A stretch of DNA of 64,000 bases from Rutstroemia sp. NJR-2017a BVV2 (GCA_002946415.1 NJPS01000068.1:62001-126000); one strand, 5' to 3'; shown: positions 11,841 to 23,012, counted from the stretch's first letter. Program-made: numbers and translations. Notes: a model not told the origin generated them from the letters alone.

Positions 11841-11862
11841 GGGCCAAGTGGGCGGGGATGGG
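11841..11862 (+). other. G-quadruplex motif beside a nine-G run
   Basis: Nine consecutive G at 11835-11843 are followed by G runs at 11850, 11854 and 11860. Loops of six, one and two bases meet the canonical rule on the plus strand. Confidence 0.8.
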
Positions 11863-12452
11863 AAATGCCCACGCACCCATGAGGGTTACAGTCTGATGTC
11901 GTGCTTGCTGCTCTTGCCTGTCGCTGCGCTTGCTGCAGAGATGTCTTGTGTTGTCCCCCTGGCGAAAAGGAAAAGTCGTTGATCCAAAACTTCGGGACCC
12001 TTCGCCCAGAGGATGCAGCAGGGGCAGGGATGCAGGGGCCGGCGCTCGCCCAATAGGGTTGTGTAAAACGAAAACAACCATCTTTATGGTCGGCGACTTG
12101 CCCCTGGTCAGAAACCACCAGCTTGCTTCCCCCCGTTGGCAGGGACGGAAACGTCGTTGTGGTGATATCGATGAGTCGTGACTCGTGTGTTCCAACTTCT
12201 GCTCATTACTGTGCAACTAACACTAACTGCAGCGTTTGCGTGCAAGCTTGTTTCATAGCACTGCACACGCACTACACTACACTACCGTCGCTGCGTTGTA
12301 CCCATCTGGTCTCCTCTTCCTCATCAACGTGCGCTCATGGCAGTGCTGCGTGGAAAAGGAGATACATCCGGTACAGACAGATACAGTCAAGGCAGAACAC
12401 CTGTCCTGCTGGTTCCATCGCAGCATTGCTAAGTAAGCATGGGTTGGTGTGG

Positions 12453-12492
12453 TATGCTATGCTATGCTATGCTATGCCATGCTATGCTATGC
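12453..12492 (+). repeat. TATGC pentamer repeat, eight units
   Basis: Eight contiguous pentamers. The sixth is CATGC; the others are perfect TATGC. Confidence 0.92.
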
Positions 12493-14454
12493 TGATCGCC
12501 CTTTTTCTCTGTACCGCACCTAGCGGCACGCACCGCAATCTATCTCTACTCTATTCTCAATCTATCTCGGGGACTGCACTGCGTTGCAGAATCCTCTCGT
12601 AATATTTCTTTCCCACGACTGGACTTGTAGAGTGCATTCAATTCATTCAATACTGGCGTTGCATGCGCACCGGTACATAAGGACTCCGAGAACGCTACAT
12701 CGAGACGTGATATCGCCGTCAATGTCACTGCTACCTACCTCCTACGGACCCAACGAACAGACGGCAGATTGCCCAGTCAGATTCCGCGGAAAAGCTGGAA
12801 GGAAGGATGGGTAAAATAAGACGCAATTCCATAGGCCTGGAGATCATTTTTTGATGAATTGCTGGGTCGATGGCATGGGATGCTTGTTATGTTTTGGAAA
12901 TATACCGTAGTTACGTTAACTTACCTACCTGCCTTACCGTAAGGGCATTTATTTATTTATTATTTATTTCCAAGATTCTTGTTTTGTCTTGGGAAAATAA
13001 GAAAAGCCCAGCAGGTGAGGATAGATGGATGATACACAGCGATTTTCACAAGGTTGATGAATCAGTAATCACGATAGCGGGAATCATCCGTTCAGCCCGC
13101 ACTGTTCCCACTGGCTGCCAGCGCCCAGTACTCACTCACCCACACGCACCTTGCTGGCTGGCTGTTGAGGGAGCCTGCGACAGCAACTCCTTACTGGTTT
13201 GCACTTACTCCGCGTCATCTTCTTTTTTGCGACAATTCCCAAGTCGGTTTCAGATATTTGGGTGTGCGGCCTGCATGAATTTTTACATACATTCATACGG
13301 CGCCGGCGCGGAATCTGTTTGCTTTTTCCCTCCTATATAGCCAAGTATACCGGTCTTGTACATGTGTGCAGGACTGGTGATGCATGCTAATGTAAGAATT
13401 GCTTTCTTTTTCTCTCCTGCTCCCTTCTTCTGGTTGGGTCCCAAATGGATCGATCGTGTTCGGGTTTTTTGCTTTTTGCCCCCTTGCCCGTTGAAGATAC
13501 ATCGCAGCCCAGCCCAGTCCATGGTTGGCTGCCGAGGTGACGGGCAGCCAGCCAGCCGGCGGTTTCGGTGTTTATTTTTTTTTTCGCTGGAGTGAATTGA
13601 TTTATGTATTCTGTGCGAAGCTCGTCGGCCAATATCAACATCCGGTACAAGGGAGAGAGGTAGAGGATACGTTACTATTGATGAAAGGGAAGGGGAAGGG
13701 GAGCAAAAAAAATCAATAGCTCAAACATCATGATTTCATCACCGGTGATGGCATGGGGGAGTGGATGAGATGTGCGTATAAGAGCCTCTTTGGGACTAAT
13801 ATCGCATCGGAGATCCAATCACGACTCGTCCTACGCCATGATCTACGAGGTTCCTTACTCGCCTGTTCGGATTCTTTGGGTGTATGCATTTTGCGTGTTG
13901 TGTTGTGGGGATAAAGTGGAGAAAGGGGATTTAAAAACATTCCAAATACTCGACAAGCTAAGTTAACTACCTCAGAGCGGAATGAATCTCTGGCTCTGCT
14001 TTTCAGTATTATTGCCTGCCTCCAGAAACCTTAGTCAGAACGAACCCAAAGAAAAACCCCGTGCGTGGTGAGCAATTGGGAAAGGGAAAATAACGGGGTC
14101 TATCCCAGGATGCTTCTGCTCACTCTCACCCGCGCGCGCGCCCGCCCTAACTTGGGAAATTTGCGTCGGCCACTGGGTCGCCCGCTAGCTGGGGGTGGCT
14201 CACGTATATGAGAAACGTTCACTAGTTTCCTTTGCGGGCTCTGCCAGCTGTCAAAATGGATTGATTACGGTTGGTACAGGTAGGTATCCCAGGGTAATGG
14301 GTAGGGTATGCTTTGGCCAAGGAAGAGAGAGTGAGCTCTGGGTAAACTCTGGCAGAACTGCTCACTCAATCAATGCCATGGCGTAAGACTATTCTTTTGG
14401 ATTTGCGAAACGGGGTGCGGATTTCTAATGCGGTTGGTCATCTATTGGAAACTG

Positions 14455-14483
14455 GGAAATGGAAATGGAAATGGACTGGAAAT
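14455..14483 (+). repeat. GGAAAT hexamer repeat
   Basis: Three GGAAAT units in a row, a GGACT interruption and a fourth unit, leading into a purine-rich stretch up to about 14530. Confidence 0.8.
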
Positions 14484-16533
14484 GGGGAGAGGAGGGGAGG
14501 GGAAAATACGAAAGGGTAGAGAAGGGAGCGTTTCAGTGTTGGGGGCGTTTAAGCATGAATCAGCGAGGACAGGGCATTGCATTGCTATGCGAAAGTCATG
14601 TTTGCAGTCTGGACGCTTGGAGGGTTTCTGCACGAGTGGACGAATGAATGGATGGGAAGATAGATAGGTAGATCTGTTTGTATTTCGTTCAAGGGGTTTC
14701 GCTGTCATGCCTAACTTGTACGGCCAAGAGATTCTTTTATTAAGGCGAGCGAGCGAGCTTTCTGGTTCCCATTAATCGGGGGATCGTGATGATCGACGTG
14801 ATCATACAGCGAGTGGATTGTGGGCTGGCTGGGCTGGGTCTAGGTCCGGTTGGTTGGTGTGGGTGAGATGATTTGTACAGTCGACAAGCAGCCTCAAATG
14901 TAGATCATAGATGGAGAATTGGAGCAGGGAGATCATCCTTCCTTCTCTTTTCGCTCTCATGCTTTTCGCCCATATCTAAATTTTCCCTCGTGATGATGAT
15001 ATGATGATAGTGATGATGATGCTGCTCGAGATCTAGATCCTGACTTGGATGGACAATACTAAGTAAACTATTAAGGTATGGATGGTATAACCTTGTTTCT
15101 CGCAACAGCTGTACAACTTTCAACCCCCAGGCAAAGGCAAAGTCAAAAGTTTCAGATGGTCAGAAATGGGTGCAGAGAGTCAGATATAGAATAGGCACCA
15201 GAATTAATTCTCGGATCCTGGAGCTTATCATACCTTTGGCTTGGCTTTGCTTGCGCCGGGTACTTCACTTCATAGCACATGCGGTAGTATAACCTTTCTC
15301 AGGGATCGGTTCCGGGGGGCGTGAGAAGGTTGTGTTTGACGGGTATCGAAATGAAATCGATGGGAGAATAAGCAATATCACACCCATACGGTAGACTCAC
15401 CGAGAAAGGGAGTGCCAAAAGGTACCTACCATCCAGCACGGCGCTGTCCTATTTTTGGTAAAGATATGCGATCCCATGGTAATGGTAAAGGTTACCCCTG
15501 CGACGGGATCCTCTGCGACTCTACCTGGAGGGTGTGTGAGAGGAGGCAAGATGTGTGGTTCATGAGTGGAGTGAGGGCCTGTGGAAGGATTATTGAGATG
15601 ATCAGCTTGGTGAGGCTCGAGGTATGTAATTGTACGTAGGTAGTTTAGTTGGGTATTGTTTGGGCAGGGAGAGTGGGAAGCTGGCCCTGCTTCGAGAGAG
15701 TCCGGCGTCAATTCGAAATATTGCAAAGTGGATGATGAATTTGGTAATTGTATCAGAAGCGCAATAGCATCAGTCATGACCAAGTGCGTGCGCGCGCCAT
15801 GGGCTAAACGATTGCGAACAAGTGCCTCCGACTACTTGACTGCCCTAAAGCTACGAAGTGAGTTAAGTGGAGTTTGGTAGTGGACGATGGGATGGTCCAG
15901 GGGGCAGGTTTATGTTACAGCATGCTTTTGACAGCCAAACCGTCAACGCCAGAGACTCTCACGGGATCTCCGTGAAGCAAATGAGAAAAAGTTATATTGA
16001 GCTTCAGATGTCAAGGCTCGTAAAAAACGCAGTGGAGAAGCTGTTACACGGAGCTCCATGTGCGATTGGAAGAGCCTGGGTGGACGGCCCCATCGTTCTT
16101 CGTAACAGATTCGCAATTTTTACTTTGTTCGAACATCAAGCATCATCTCGTGTCGTATTTTTTTTCATCCTGACGTTGTCACGACTCGTTCCCCTTACCC
16201 ACCTCGAGGGGCAAAGATCACGAACAGGCTCCATGCCATGCGAATGGTTTGATATGCCCAGATGTAATAAGAAAAAGGATTCTCGGATTGCAATGGAAGC
16301 TTGGAAGAACCCAAAGCCTTGACCTAGCAACGGCTCTTACCCTAGTACAAACGACGGTATCCATGCTGGGCGGGCTTACTGCTTCTGGCGATATTTGGCG
16401 ATTCTGGTGAACGAGGCGTGCGCTCCGAGCGCAAAGAGGCGAGAATTCGTGAGGCTGCCATTTAATCGTCAGTCATCCATCTCATCTAGAATGGGTGGAA
16501 AGTCAAGAATAACTCTGAAGTTTATGCTTTCCA

Positions 16534-16563
16534 TTGCTTGCTTGCCTGCTTGCTTGCTTGCTT
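16534..16563 (+). repeat. TTGC tetranucleotide repeat
   Basis: About seven TTGC units with one CTGC variant in the middle. Confidence 0.85.
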
Positions 16564-17873
16564 CCTTCGTTATGGGACAACTCATTCAGCTGACCCCATA
16601 ATTGCGCTCTTCATCATGTGTCTCTCGAATTCCCCTGACTATCCGCACTTTGTCATGCTTTCCATGCAGCAACTAGTCCATTTGGAACCGGTGTGGCTGA
16701 AAGAGTACATTATTGTTTGTTCTTTTCCCACGTCGATGATGATGATATACCGCCTCCACTCACGCGTATGCAAGTTTGCGCTGCCATGTGTACTCCGTCT
16801 GAAGCTGTTGGTTGCAACGCGCGCCCATTGGCTGCCTCAGTAAAATTATGTATGCGGCCGAGTAGCCATTGGCACTCCCGAAAAGGTCTAGATGTGCGAA
16901 ACAAAAACGGTAAGGCGGGCAGCGCAAAAAAAGGGGATCTGCAGCAATCACTGCTGGTTCCAACTCGCCAATCTACATCTGCAATCTAAACTTTCATAAC
17001 GGGTTCTAAAATAAAACAATACCCCTTCGGAGAATGTTATCCACGAGGTCAAGCCGACGGGTCGCTGCATACTTAACCCAAGCCCTGAATCTAGCCGCTT
17101 CACCAAAGGGAAAGCAACGCAAGCCTCCAACGCCGGCCTGAAAATCCAACACTAAACCCCCACACAAGTTTGGAAATGCATGGAAAGCTCTTAGACCGCG
17201 GAATGGAATGTTTTTCTGCTGCTTAGGACGGTAGACTGTTAATTCAAATTTTGCGTGCAGTAATTAATTGGTTAGAAGTACGAGTGTGGTGGAGAAAAGG
17301 GGTCGCTAGTACCGTACCTGGCATTTTGCAGCCTACGTACCGTACCTAGCTGTCTAAGCTTGGGTGAGGACAACATCTGGAGAAAGCTGTCACAGAATCA
17401 ATTTTGCACTATTGGATTTTCATGTTTTCTTCTCATTGATGGCGTTTTCCAAAGTGATATCGTTGATCTAGATGGTGATTGCGCAAACGTCCATTGCAGA
17501 GCTGTCGGGGACCTCTTAAGGTACCTTTGGAGGCTGATGTGCCGTAGGTCGGCGACCTTTTTGGCGTACCAAAGGACATAGATATTTATCGACTTCGGTA
17601 CTACAGCGTCCCGAAGCCCATGGCGGTACCATGGGGCTTTTGAAAATGCATCGCAACAACGTGGTAAGGTATCATGGAGTCACAAATGGAGATGTTAATG
17701 GAATTCATTGCATCGCATGCTACCCAAGGGTATATCTCTCTTACCAACGTAGGCAACGTGTGGCCTGTAGGATATCATAATGCATCGTTCATTCGGTACT
17801 GTGTGACTTGAGAAATTTCCCAAACGCTACCGTTCCATTCCATAACCAGTATCACTTCCTCTCCATGCATTGA

Positions 17874-18593
17874 CTAGAACTTGGGGACCGCCACCCAAAT
17901 GTCCGCCGACTTCTCCAGCTCTGCCTCTTGACAATCCTCAAGGTCAACTCCATTGGCATACTGCACCACCACGAAATCAATGGACTTCTTCCCTACAACC
18001 ACCATCGGAGCATGCCAGGTCCCCGCGCCGTAGGTGACCGCTTGTGCGCCATTCGCTACGAAAGCCTGGAGTTTGCTCAAGTCCGGCAACCCGCGCCCGG
18101 GAAGTTTTTCGTCATTGCCCGTTTTAGGGACGGGTAGGGTTTCATCAATTGATGACGGCGGTAGACTGGGTGCAACGACGACCAAGTAACACACGTCCTT
18201 TTGCTCCGAAGGTGATATCCCGAGGGGAATGAATGTTTGAGTCGTGAAAGGATGTCGTTCCAGTATTCTGACCGGGAATAAACCCCCGATATTGCTCTCG
18301 TGAGACGGGAGTAGTGCCCGCGGCGAGCAAACAAACATATTCATGACTGCATTCGCGACCCGTCGACTCGGCGCTTTTTTGTAGAAATCCTTCATCTGCG
18401 TGACATCCAGGTACTTGATTGCGCTACCTTGGTTGGCTTGTACCGCGTTGGGAGGAAGCTCTTTGAGCGACGTGGAGGGGTTTACGGCTGGTGCGGGGTT
18501 CTGAATCACGGTTCCAAATGACGAGAAGGCATCTTGACTAAGTGGCTTCGTGCGAATTATCGCACCTTCGCCGGACTTGATCGTGATGGGCAT
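17874..18593 (-). CDS. DAL3: Ureidoglycolate lyase (purine/allantoin catabolism)
   Basis: A single-exon gene of 239 residues with an ATG start. It resembles fungal ureidoglycolate lyase (DAL3 type, cupin fold), which releases urea and glyoxylate from ureidoglycolate in the last step of allantoin breakdown. Visible family features are the N-terminal AFSSFGTVI segment, the RHPFTTQTFIPLG region (preceded by a Glu) and the AVTYGAGTWHAPM motif carrying a likely metal-binding His, followed by FVVVQYANGVDLEDCQE. Length and architecture are normal, with no sign of decay. The start lies in a divergent promoter shared with a Myb/SANT-like gene, where two GATA-factor-type sites occur; ureide genes are commonly under GATA-factor nitrogen control in fungi. 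The rest of the allantoin pathway is not in this window. Confidence 0.92.
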   Translation of the reverse strand: MPITIKSGEGAIIRTKPLSQDAFSSFGTVIQNPAPAVNPSTSLKELPPNAVQANQGSAIKYLDVTQMKDFYKKAPSRRVANAVMNMFVCSPRALLPSHESNIGGLFPVRILERHPFTTQTFIPLGISPSEQKDVCYLVVVAPSLPPSSIDETLPVPKTGNDEKLPGRGLPDLSKLQAFVANGAQAVTYGAGTWHAPMVVVGKKSIDFVVVQYANGVDLEDCQEAELEKSADIWVAVPKF

Positions 18594-18754
18594 CTTTGTG
18601 TTGAGCTCTTTCTTATTGATTGTTGCTCAAAGATATCGTCGTCATCTTAACATGACGTTGCTGTTGAATGGGAAAGTGGGCAGGATGTGAGTGGCACGTG
18701 CTTTCTCGCTTCAATCTTTCTCCCCTCCTTTTTCAGTCTCAATTCTCGAAAGAA

Positions 18755-18760
18755 AGATAG
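18755..18760 (+). promoter_or_regulatory. GATA-factor-type site (AGATAG)
   Basis: Matches the HGATAR consensus bound by AreA/Gln3-class GATA factors and lies 162 bp upstream of the ureidoglycolate lyase start. A single hexamer is common by chance, so the support is the pathway context. Confidence 0.35.
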
Positions 18761-18861
18761 GTATTCTTTTTACTTGTGGGTGTCGAACTATGCTCATGCT
18801 AAACTGCGATGAGGGCGTATCGAAGTATATTCACTTCTTTGAGATTCAAGTAATTTCAAAT

Positions 18862-18867
18862 CTATCT
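18862..18867 (-). promoter_or_regulatory. Second GATA-factor-type site (AGATAG on the minus strand)
   Basis: CTATCT on the plus strand reads AGATAG on the minus strand, 269 bp upstream of the ureidoglycolate lyase start. It is a second HGATAR match in the same promoter. Confidence 0.35.
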
Positions 18868-19472
18868 CGATTCTTCAATCACGATCGATTTCCATCCCAT
18901 GAACTTCATTCAATCTTGATGTCATTCTTTCTCATTGTATATGTATCACCGTTACTTACATCTGCCTATTGTCATATCCTATTGTCTCTAAGTAGTCCAA
19001 ATTCACTATTCTGCTGCCAGATACTCAAGAGCCCCCCCTATTGTGTTGAATACATTCACTGTCCCAGCCACTCTACCTTGAGAGCTTTTTGGATGTGCCG
19101 AGAACACTTCCCTATTATCTTCTGCAGCAGCTTCACTCCATATGAGGTTTTCAGGCAGAATTTTCTTAATTCATACTCCAATCATTCCAGTCGTAGTGGG
19201 TCTGCAGAAGACAATAGGATTGAATTGTTAGAATGGACTCAATGGATTGTTCACTGACTGGTTGGGCCACTGGCAAAAGTTCACGGTGGTTGACCGCACA
19301 TAGAAAATATAACTTTGTCCCTTGATATGATCCCTTTCCCAGACTCCATGTCAATTTGAACGCTGAAGAACTCATCGCGACGTCGTCTGTACGAAATCAC
19401 AAGTATCTGCACAGCCATAAGCTCTCCAGCTCCAAGAACAAGTTTATCAAAAGCCAGAACTCCGATTTCAAG

Positions 19473-20585
19473 ATGAACGCCTTCACCCTGGACTTTCCGG
19501 AGACCTCGCAAAGTTTTCAGTGCAATCACTTGATTCCTTCCGAGCCCGACGTCGTTAGTGCTCTGAAAGCTGTGACTGCACGTCTGAGGGAGCTTGATCC
19601 TAACGGCGACCACTGGATCAATAATAACTTGCGCCAATTCGGCGTCAGTTCCGCCTACTTATCCTCTGCCTCATCAATCGACATATTTCCGTTCAATATC
19701 TCTGCATCTCTCCCAACAATTAATCCGACATGTCTCACTCAATTCATTGATTCCATCGATCGACCTTATCTCTCCAAGACAAACAATGCAACCGACGCAA
19801 CCGATTCTAAAGAGGGTTCAAATCCTCTGTCAGATCATAGTGAGCGGGATGATGGAGTTAAGAAGTCTTCGAAGGTTATTGTCGACTGCAAGAAGACAGG
19901 TTTTGATGAAAAGGAAACGGAGGACGAGAAAGAAAGCTGTCTCTCTCACCAGTCTCCACCTACTGGCAGTTTCTTTGCCGGAGACAAGTCTCCGATTAAA
20001 TTCATCAATGGCGAGGAAGGAGTTTCCGACTCTGGAAGTGAATATCATAACTTTGTCGACGATAGCGACTACAAGGATGACGACGACGGCCCTGAGTCCG
20101 ATGATGAATTTAGCCATGGCTTTGAGCAATGCATTTCACGACCAGCAACCCCGCCAAGCTCTCCAGCTACCAAGAACAACAAGCAGAAAGAATCACACAA
20201 GAGGGAACGCACCTATGGCAACGATGAGAACAGGTTTCTATCATCCAAGGTAGCCAGGAAAAACAAGGCAGCCTCTCCTACTGGTACAAGAATCCGTCGT
20301 CCAGCTTGGTCCGAGGAAGAACAAAATATATTGCACCAGTTGTTGGTCGAGCGCCGTGAGCAGGAAGCACAGCACCCCCTCCTCGAGAAGAAGTTCGACA
20401 ACAACCTTTGGTCTTTAATGTCGGAGCAGCTAATGGGTCGCTTCAAAATTGATCGAGCACCAATGGCCTGCAAGAACCATTGGGGTAGGAAGGGAAGACA
20501 CTTGAGTGGATTCGATGAGCGCAGTGCTCTCAAACGATCAACCAAGCTTGCCACCAGTGTCCAGCTTCGAAAGAACGAAAGATGA
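19473..20585 (+). CDS. Myb/SANT-like domain protein, acidic, function unknown
   Basis: A single-exon gene of 370 residues from the first in-frame ATG at 19473; the frame is open further upstream but without an ATG. Residues about 1-100 have no recognised motif. The centre (about 105-235) is acidic and Ser-rich, with an Asp/Glu block near 205. A Myb/SANT-like module lies at about 275-335, with a Trp in RRPAWSEEEQ, a second in NNLWSLMSEQL and a third in KNHWGRKGR, and many charged residues between them. A Lys/Arg-rich segment just before it could be a nuclear signal. This suggests a nuclear DNA- or chromatin-binding protein, but no orthologue of known role is recognised. Confidence 0.75.
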   Translation: MNAFTLDFPETSQSFQCNHLIPSEPDVVSALKAVTARLRELDPNGDHWINNNLRQFGVSSAYLSSASSIDIFPFNISASLPTINPTCLTQFIDSIDRPYLSKTNNATDATDSKEGSNPLSDHSERDDGVKKSSKVIVDCKKTGFDEKETEDEKESCLSHQSPPTGSFFAGDKSPIKFINGEEGVSDSGSEYHNFVDDSDYKDDDDGPESDDEFSHGFEQCISRPATPPSSPATKNNKQKESHKRERTYGNDENRFLSSKVARKNKAASPTGTRIRRPAWSEEEQNILHQLLVERREQEAQHPLLEKKFDNNLWSLMSEQLMGRFKIDRAPMACKNHWGRKGRHLSGFDERSALKRSTKLATSVQLRKNER

Positions 20586-21469
20586 TGGCTATGCCGAGAA
20601 TGGAGAGTGATTGACGGGCCTCCGGAAGGTGCACGTTCGGATGCTAGTAGATGGAGTTTGGTTGGGAGAGAGGCGTTCTTTTGGGGTGACTGATGATTTC
20701 TAAGATACCACTTGACTTTTGAGAGGAACGCGTACTCTTGTATATCTTCACTACTTTCCAAAAGTTCACAGAAATGATAGCCTTTTACAAGGCGCGCTTC
20801 TACACTTCTGTTACTTCTTTAGGACTGATGAAGGTTACACCATCGGGTCGTTTGCTTATATTTTGGTTGCTGCTTGTGACACTTTTATTTGTATCTCATC
20901 AGCTTTGATCATGCCAAATACAAAAGAAATACAAAAGACAAACTTATTCACCAGGTCTCATGATGCGAAGTGCTGTAGTGGAAGTTTAAGAGGCAATCCG
21001 TGGAGTAGTCTTACAAGTAGCCCTGGAGCCGGCACTAACTAAACTGTCCAACCCCACTTCGGCAAACTTACCATCGCGAAAGCTATCACCTCTGGCTACA
21101 ATTTACGGTCAACCTCATGCGAATCTTTCTACATTAGACAAATCTTAATACTTCAATATATTTCCAGCGCACCATCAATTTATCTCGAAAACACCTCATT
21201 TTTCGGAGTCTACGTTGCTTCCTCCATCAAGCCTCTTATTATACGGTATTCACTCAGAAAGAGTTGTTGGCATTTTTAAGGAACGCGCCGCATAAGTACA
21301 GCAAACCGATCAGTCTACGGAAGTACAGCCTTCTTAAACCAACCGAAAGACAAATTCTTCCTTCCATCAGTTCGCAACCTTAAGAGGAGCGCCTTTTTGC
21401 ATGGGACTCTGAACCAACACGCCGAGCAATTGCATCTAATAATACACACCCACGGTGGTTCAATTCGAG
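20586..21469. other. Intergenic region between two plus-strand genes
   Basis: An 884-bp region holding the 3' flank of the Myb/SANT-like gene and the promoter of the cap-binding gene. No further gene or repeat was recognised. Confidence 0.55.
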
Positions 21470-23012
21470 ATGGCTACCGATATGGATATTGATATGGACA
21501 TTGATGTTGGGTTGGCGGAGGATATGGTGCCTGTACCAGAGATGGCGGACATCGAGATACTTGTGAGCACTCCTCGTTCGCGCACGGCATCAGGACCTAC
21601 AGGTGGTGGACGATGACGAACGCGTGCGCATTCCACGAGTCGTCCTTTCTACGATCGCGAATTATCCTCTCTCGAACCACAGCTAATATAAAGTTTGCTA
21701 GCCTGATCAACCTGAAGCTGCGCAGAATGGCACATCAGCTCCCAACGATACGTCTGGAACCGACGCCCTTCAGCCTGCGCCAGAAAAAGTTCACCTTCGT
21801 GGTTTAGACAACCTCACTACTAAGGACGTGCGAGATTTTGCCAACGAACACTTCGACAGGAAAATCGAACGCGTAGAATGGATCGACGATTCCTCATTGA
21901 ACCTCGTATACGCCAGTTCCGAGATTGCAGCTGATGCTCTACGCGCATTCTCTGCCCAAGAAATTACAGATATTTCCCAGCTCGCCAATCTGCAAACCAT
22001 CCCCGCCAAGCCCTTCCCCTCGAAACCTCAAATCAACCTTCAAGTCCGTATAGCTGTAGTGGGAGATCGCAAACAGGCAGGTGCTAGAGAAAGAAGTCGA
22101 TTCTACCTGTTCAACCCCGAACACGACCCTGCGGAGAGAAGAAAACGAGAGGGTGGGAGAAGATATAGAGACCGTGATGATGGGGGTTATAGGAGCCAGC
22201 GATACGATGATCGGGAGCAGCAGAATCGCCAACAGGGAGACGCAGAAGCCGGCTTTGACGTGAGTTTGTACGACGATGATGAGGCAGCCTTGGCGTCAAG
22301 AGCTTCTAGGAACCATCCTCGATCTGGATCGACTTCATCGGGCAGTGATTTTAGAGGAGGAGATCGTCGTAGACAGCGAGACGCACAGTCGGGCCCAAGA
22401 GAATTGTTCCCTGAACGCACAGGTGGCAGGGGCGGTAGTGGACGACTACGCGATCGAAGTGCTTCACCAATGAGAGATGATGAGCGCTCTCGTAATGGAC
22501 CTCGACGACGCGACGGAGCCGCTGTAGAGAACCGACAAAGGGCGCAAGCGATTAAAACTAGACTACACGAAGAGAGTGCTACCAAGGAGCTTTTCCCTCA
22601 CAAAATAGGTACATCACATCACGGATCAAAGGCATTTGACGCTGCAGATGAAACAGCCGACCTCTTCGCTCATAAAATGCATGTTCCACTCCTTGACGGC
22701 AGCTCAGATGTTCGACTGTCGTCCAACAAGTCATTAGCATCGCGGATCACGGGTAATTCCTTGGCATCACGCATGACCACTGGGTCCGAATCGCCAAAGT
22801 CACAAGGCTTCAACATTCGCGGAACTGCCAAGACTGCTCCTGCTCCTGCAGTACAAGGCTTCTCTATCAAAGGAATGGCATCTGATAGTCCCGCAGTCAA
22901 AGAGCTGTTCCCTTCACGCGTAGCCGGAGGAAATGCTGGGAAGGAGCTTTTCGCTGGGAGATTGGAGGGTAGAGGCGGCCGGAGACAGAAAGCCGAAGAT
23001 CTATTTCATTGA
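21470..23012 (+). CDS. NCBP3: NCBP3-type nuclear cap-binding protein
   Basis: Two exons, 21470-21562 and 21702-23012 (139-nt intron with a GCTAATA branch site), encode 467 residues. After an acidic N-terminus comes an RRM-like fold (about 61-118) starting VHLRGLDNLTTKD and carrying W-I-D-D at 91-94. This corresponds to the WLDD motif that the NCBP3 family uses for cap binding. A second conserved block, RSRFYLFNPEHDPAERR, follows. The rest is Arg/Asp/Gly-rich and disordered. Six degenerate copies of a short [ED]LF[PA]x[RK]-like motif lie near 265, 327, 351, 431, 445 and at the extreme C-terminus. In animals NCBP3 joins NCBP1 in an alternative cap-binding complex for mRNA export. The fungal role is inferred. 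Confidence 0.85.

Larger units (their letters stand above)
6191..17873. other. 11.7-kb gene-free region upstream of the flbD-like gene
   Basis: No open frame here has protein-like composition, a recognisable motif or a coherent exon chain. The longest frames (8393-8989, 9571-10224, 11270-11896) look like chance. The DNA is unique rather than transposon-like, with many short direct repeats and G- or C-run motifs. Since the Myb gene reads leftward, this is formally its 5' flank. It may hold a long promoter, a long 5' UTR with introns, or non-coding RNA genes; sequence alone cannot tell. The right end (about 17.4-17.87 kb) is probably the 3' flank of the ureidoglycolate lyase gene. Confidence 0.6.
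18594..19472. other. Divergent intergenic region between DAL3 and a Myb/SANT-like gene
   Basis: An 879-bp region holding both promoters. An open frame at 18691-19257 lacks protein-like features and is better read as leader sequence. Two HGATAR sites are listed separately. Confidence 0.6.

Noticed and set aside
11270..11896. 208-codon plus-strand open frame
   Set aside because: Poly-Lys from an A-run and a G9 run interrupt it; no protein-like segment.
13737..13750. 14-bp palindrome around ACCGGT
   Set aside because: Short enough to occur by chance in a window of this size.
18691..19257. 188-codon plus-strand open frame between DAL3 and the Myb/SANT-like gene
   Set aside because: Phe/Ser/Leu-rich text typical of T/C-rich leader sequence; no domain, and it lies in a divergent promoter.
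22187..22585. 132-codon minus-strand open frame inside the cap-binding gene
   Set aside because: Antisense shadow of Arg/Asp-rich coding sequence.
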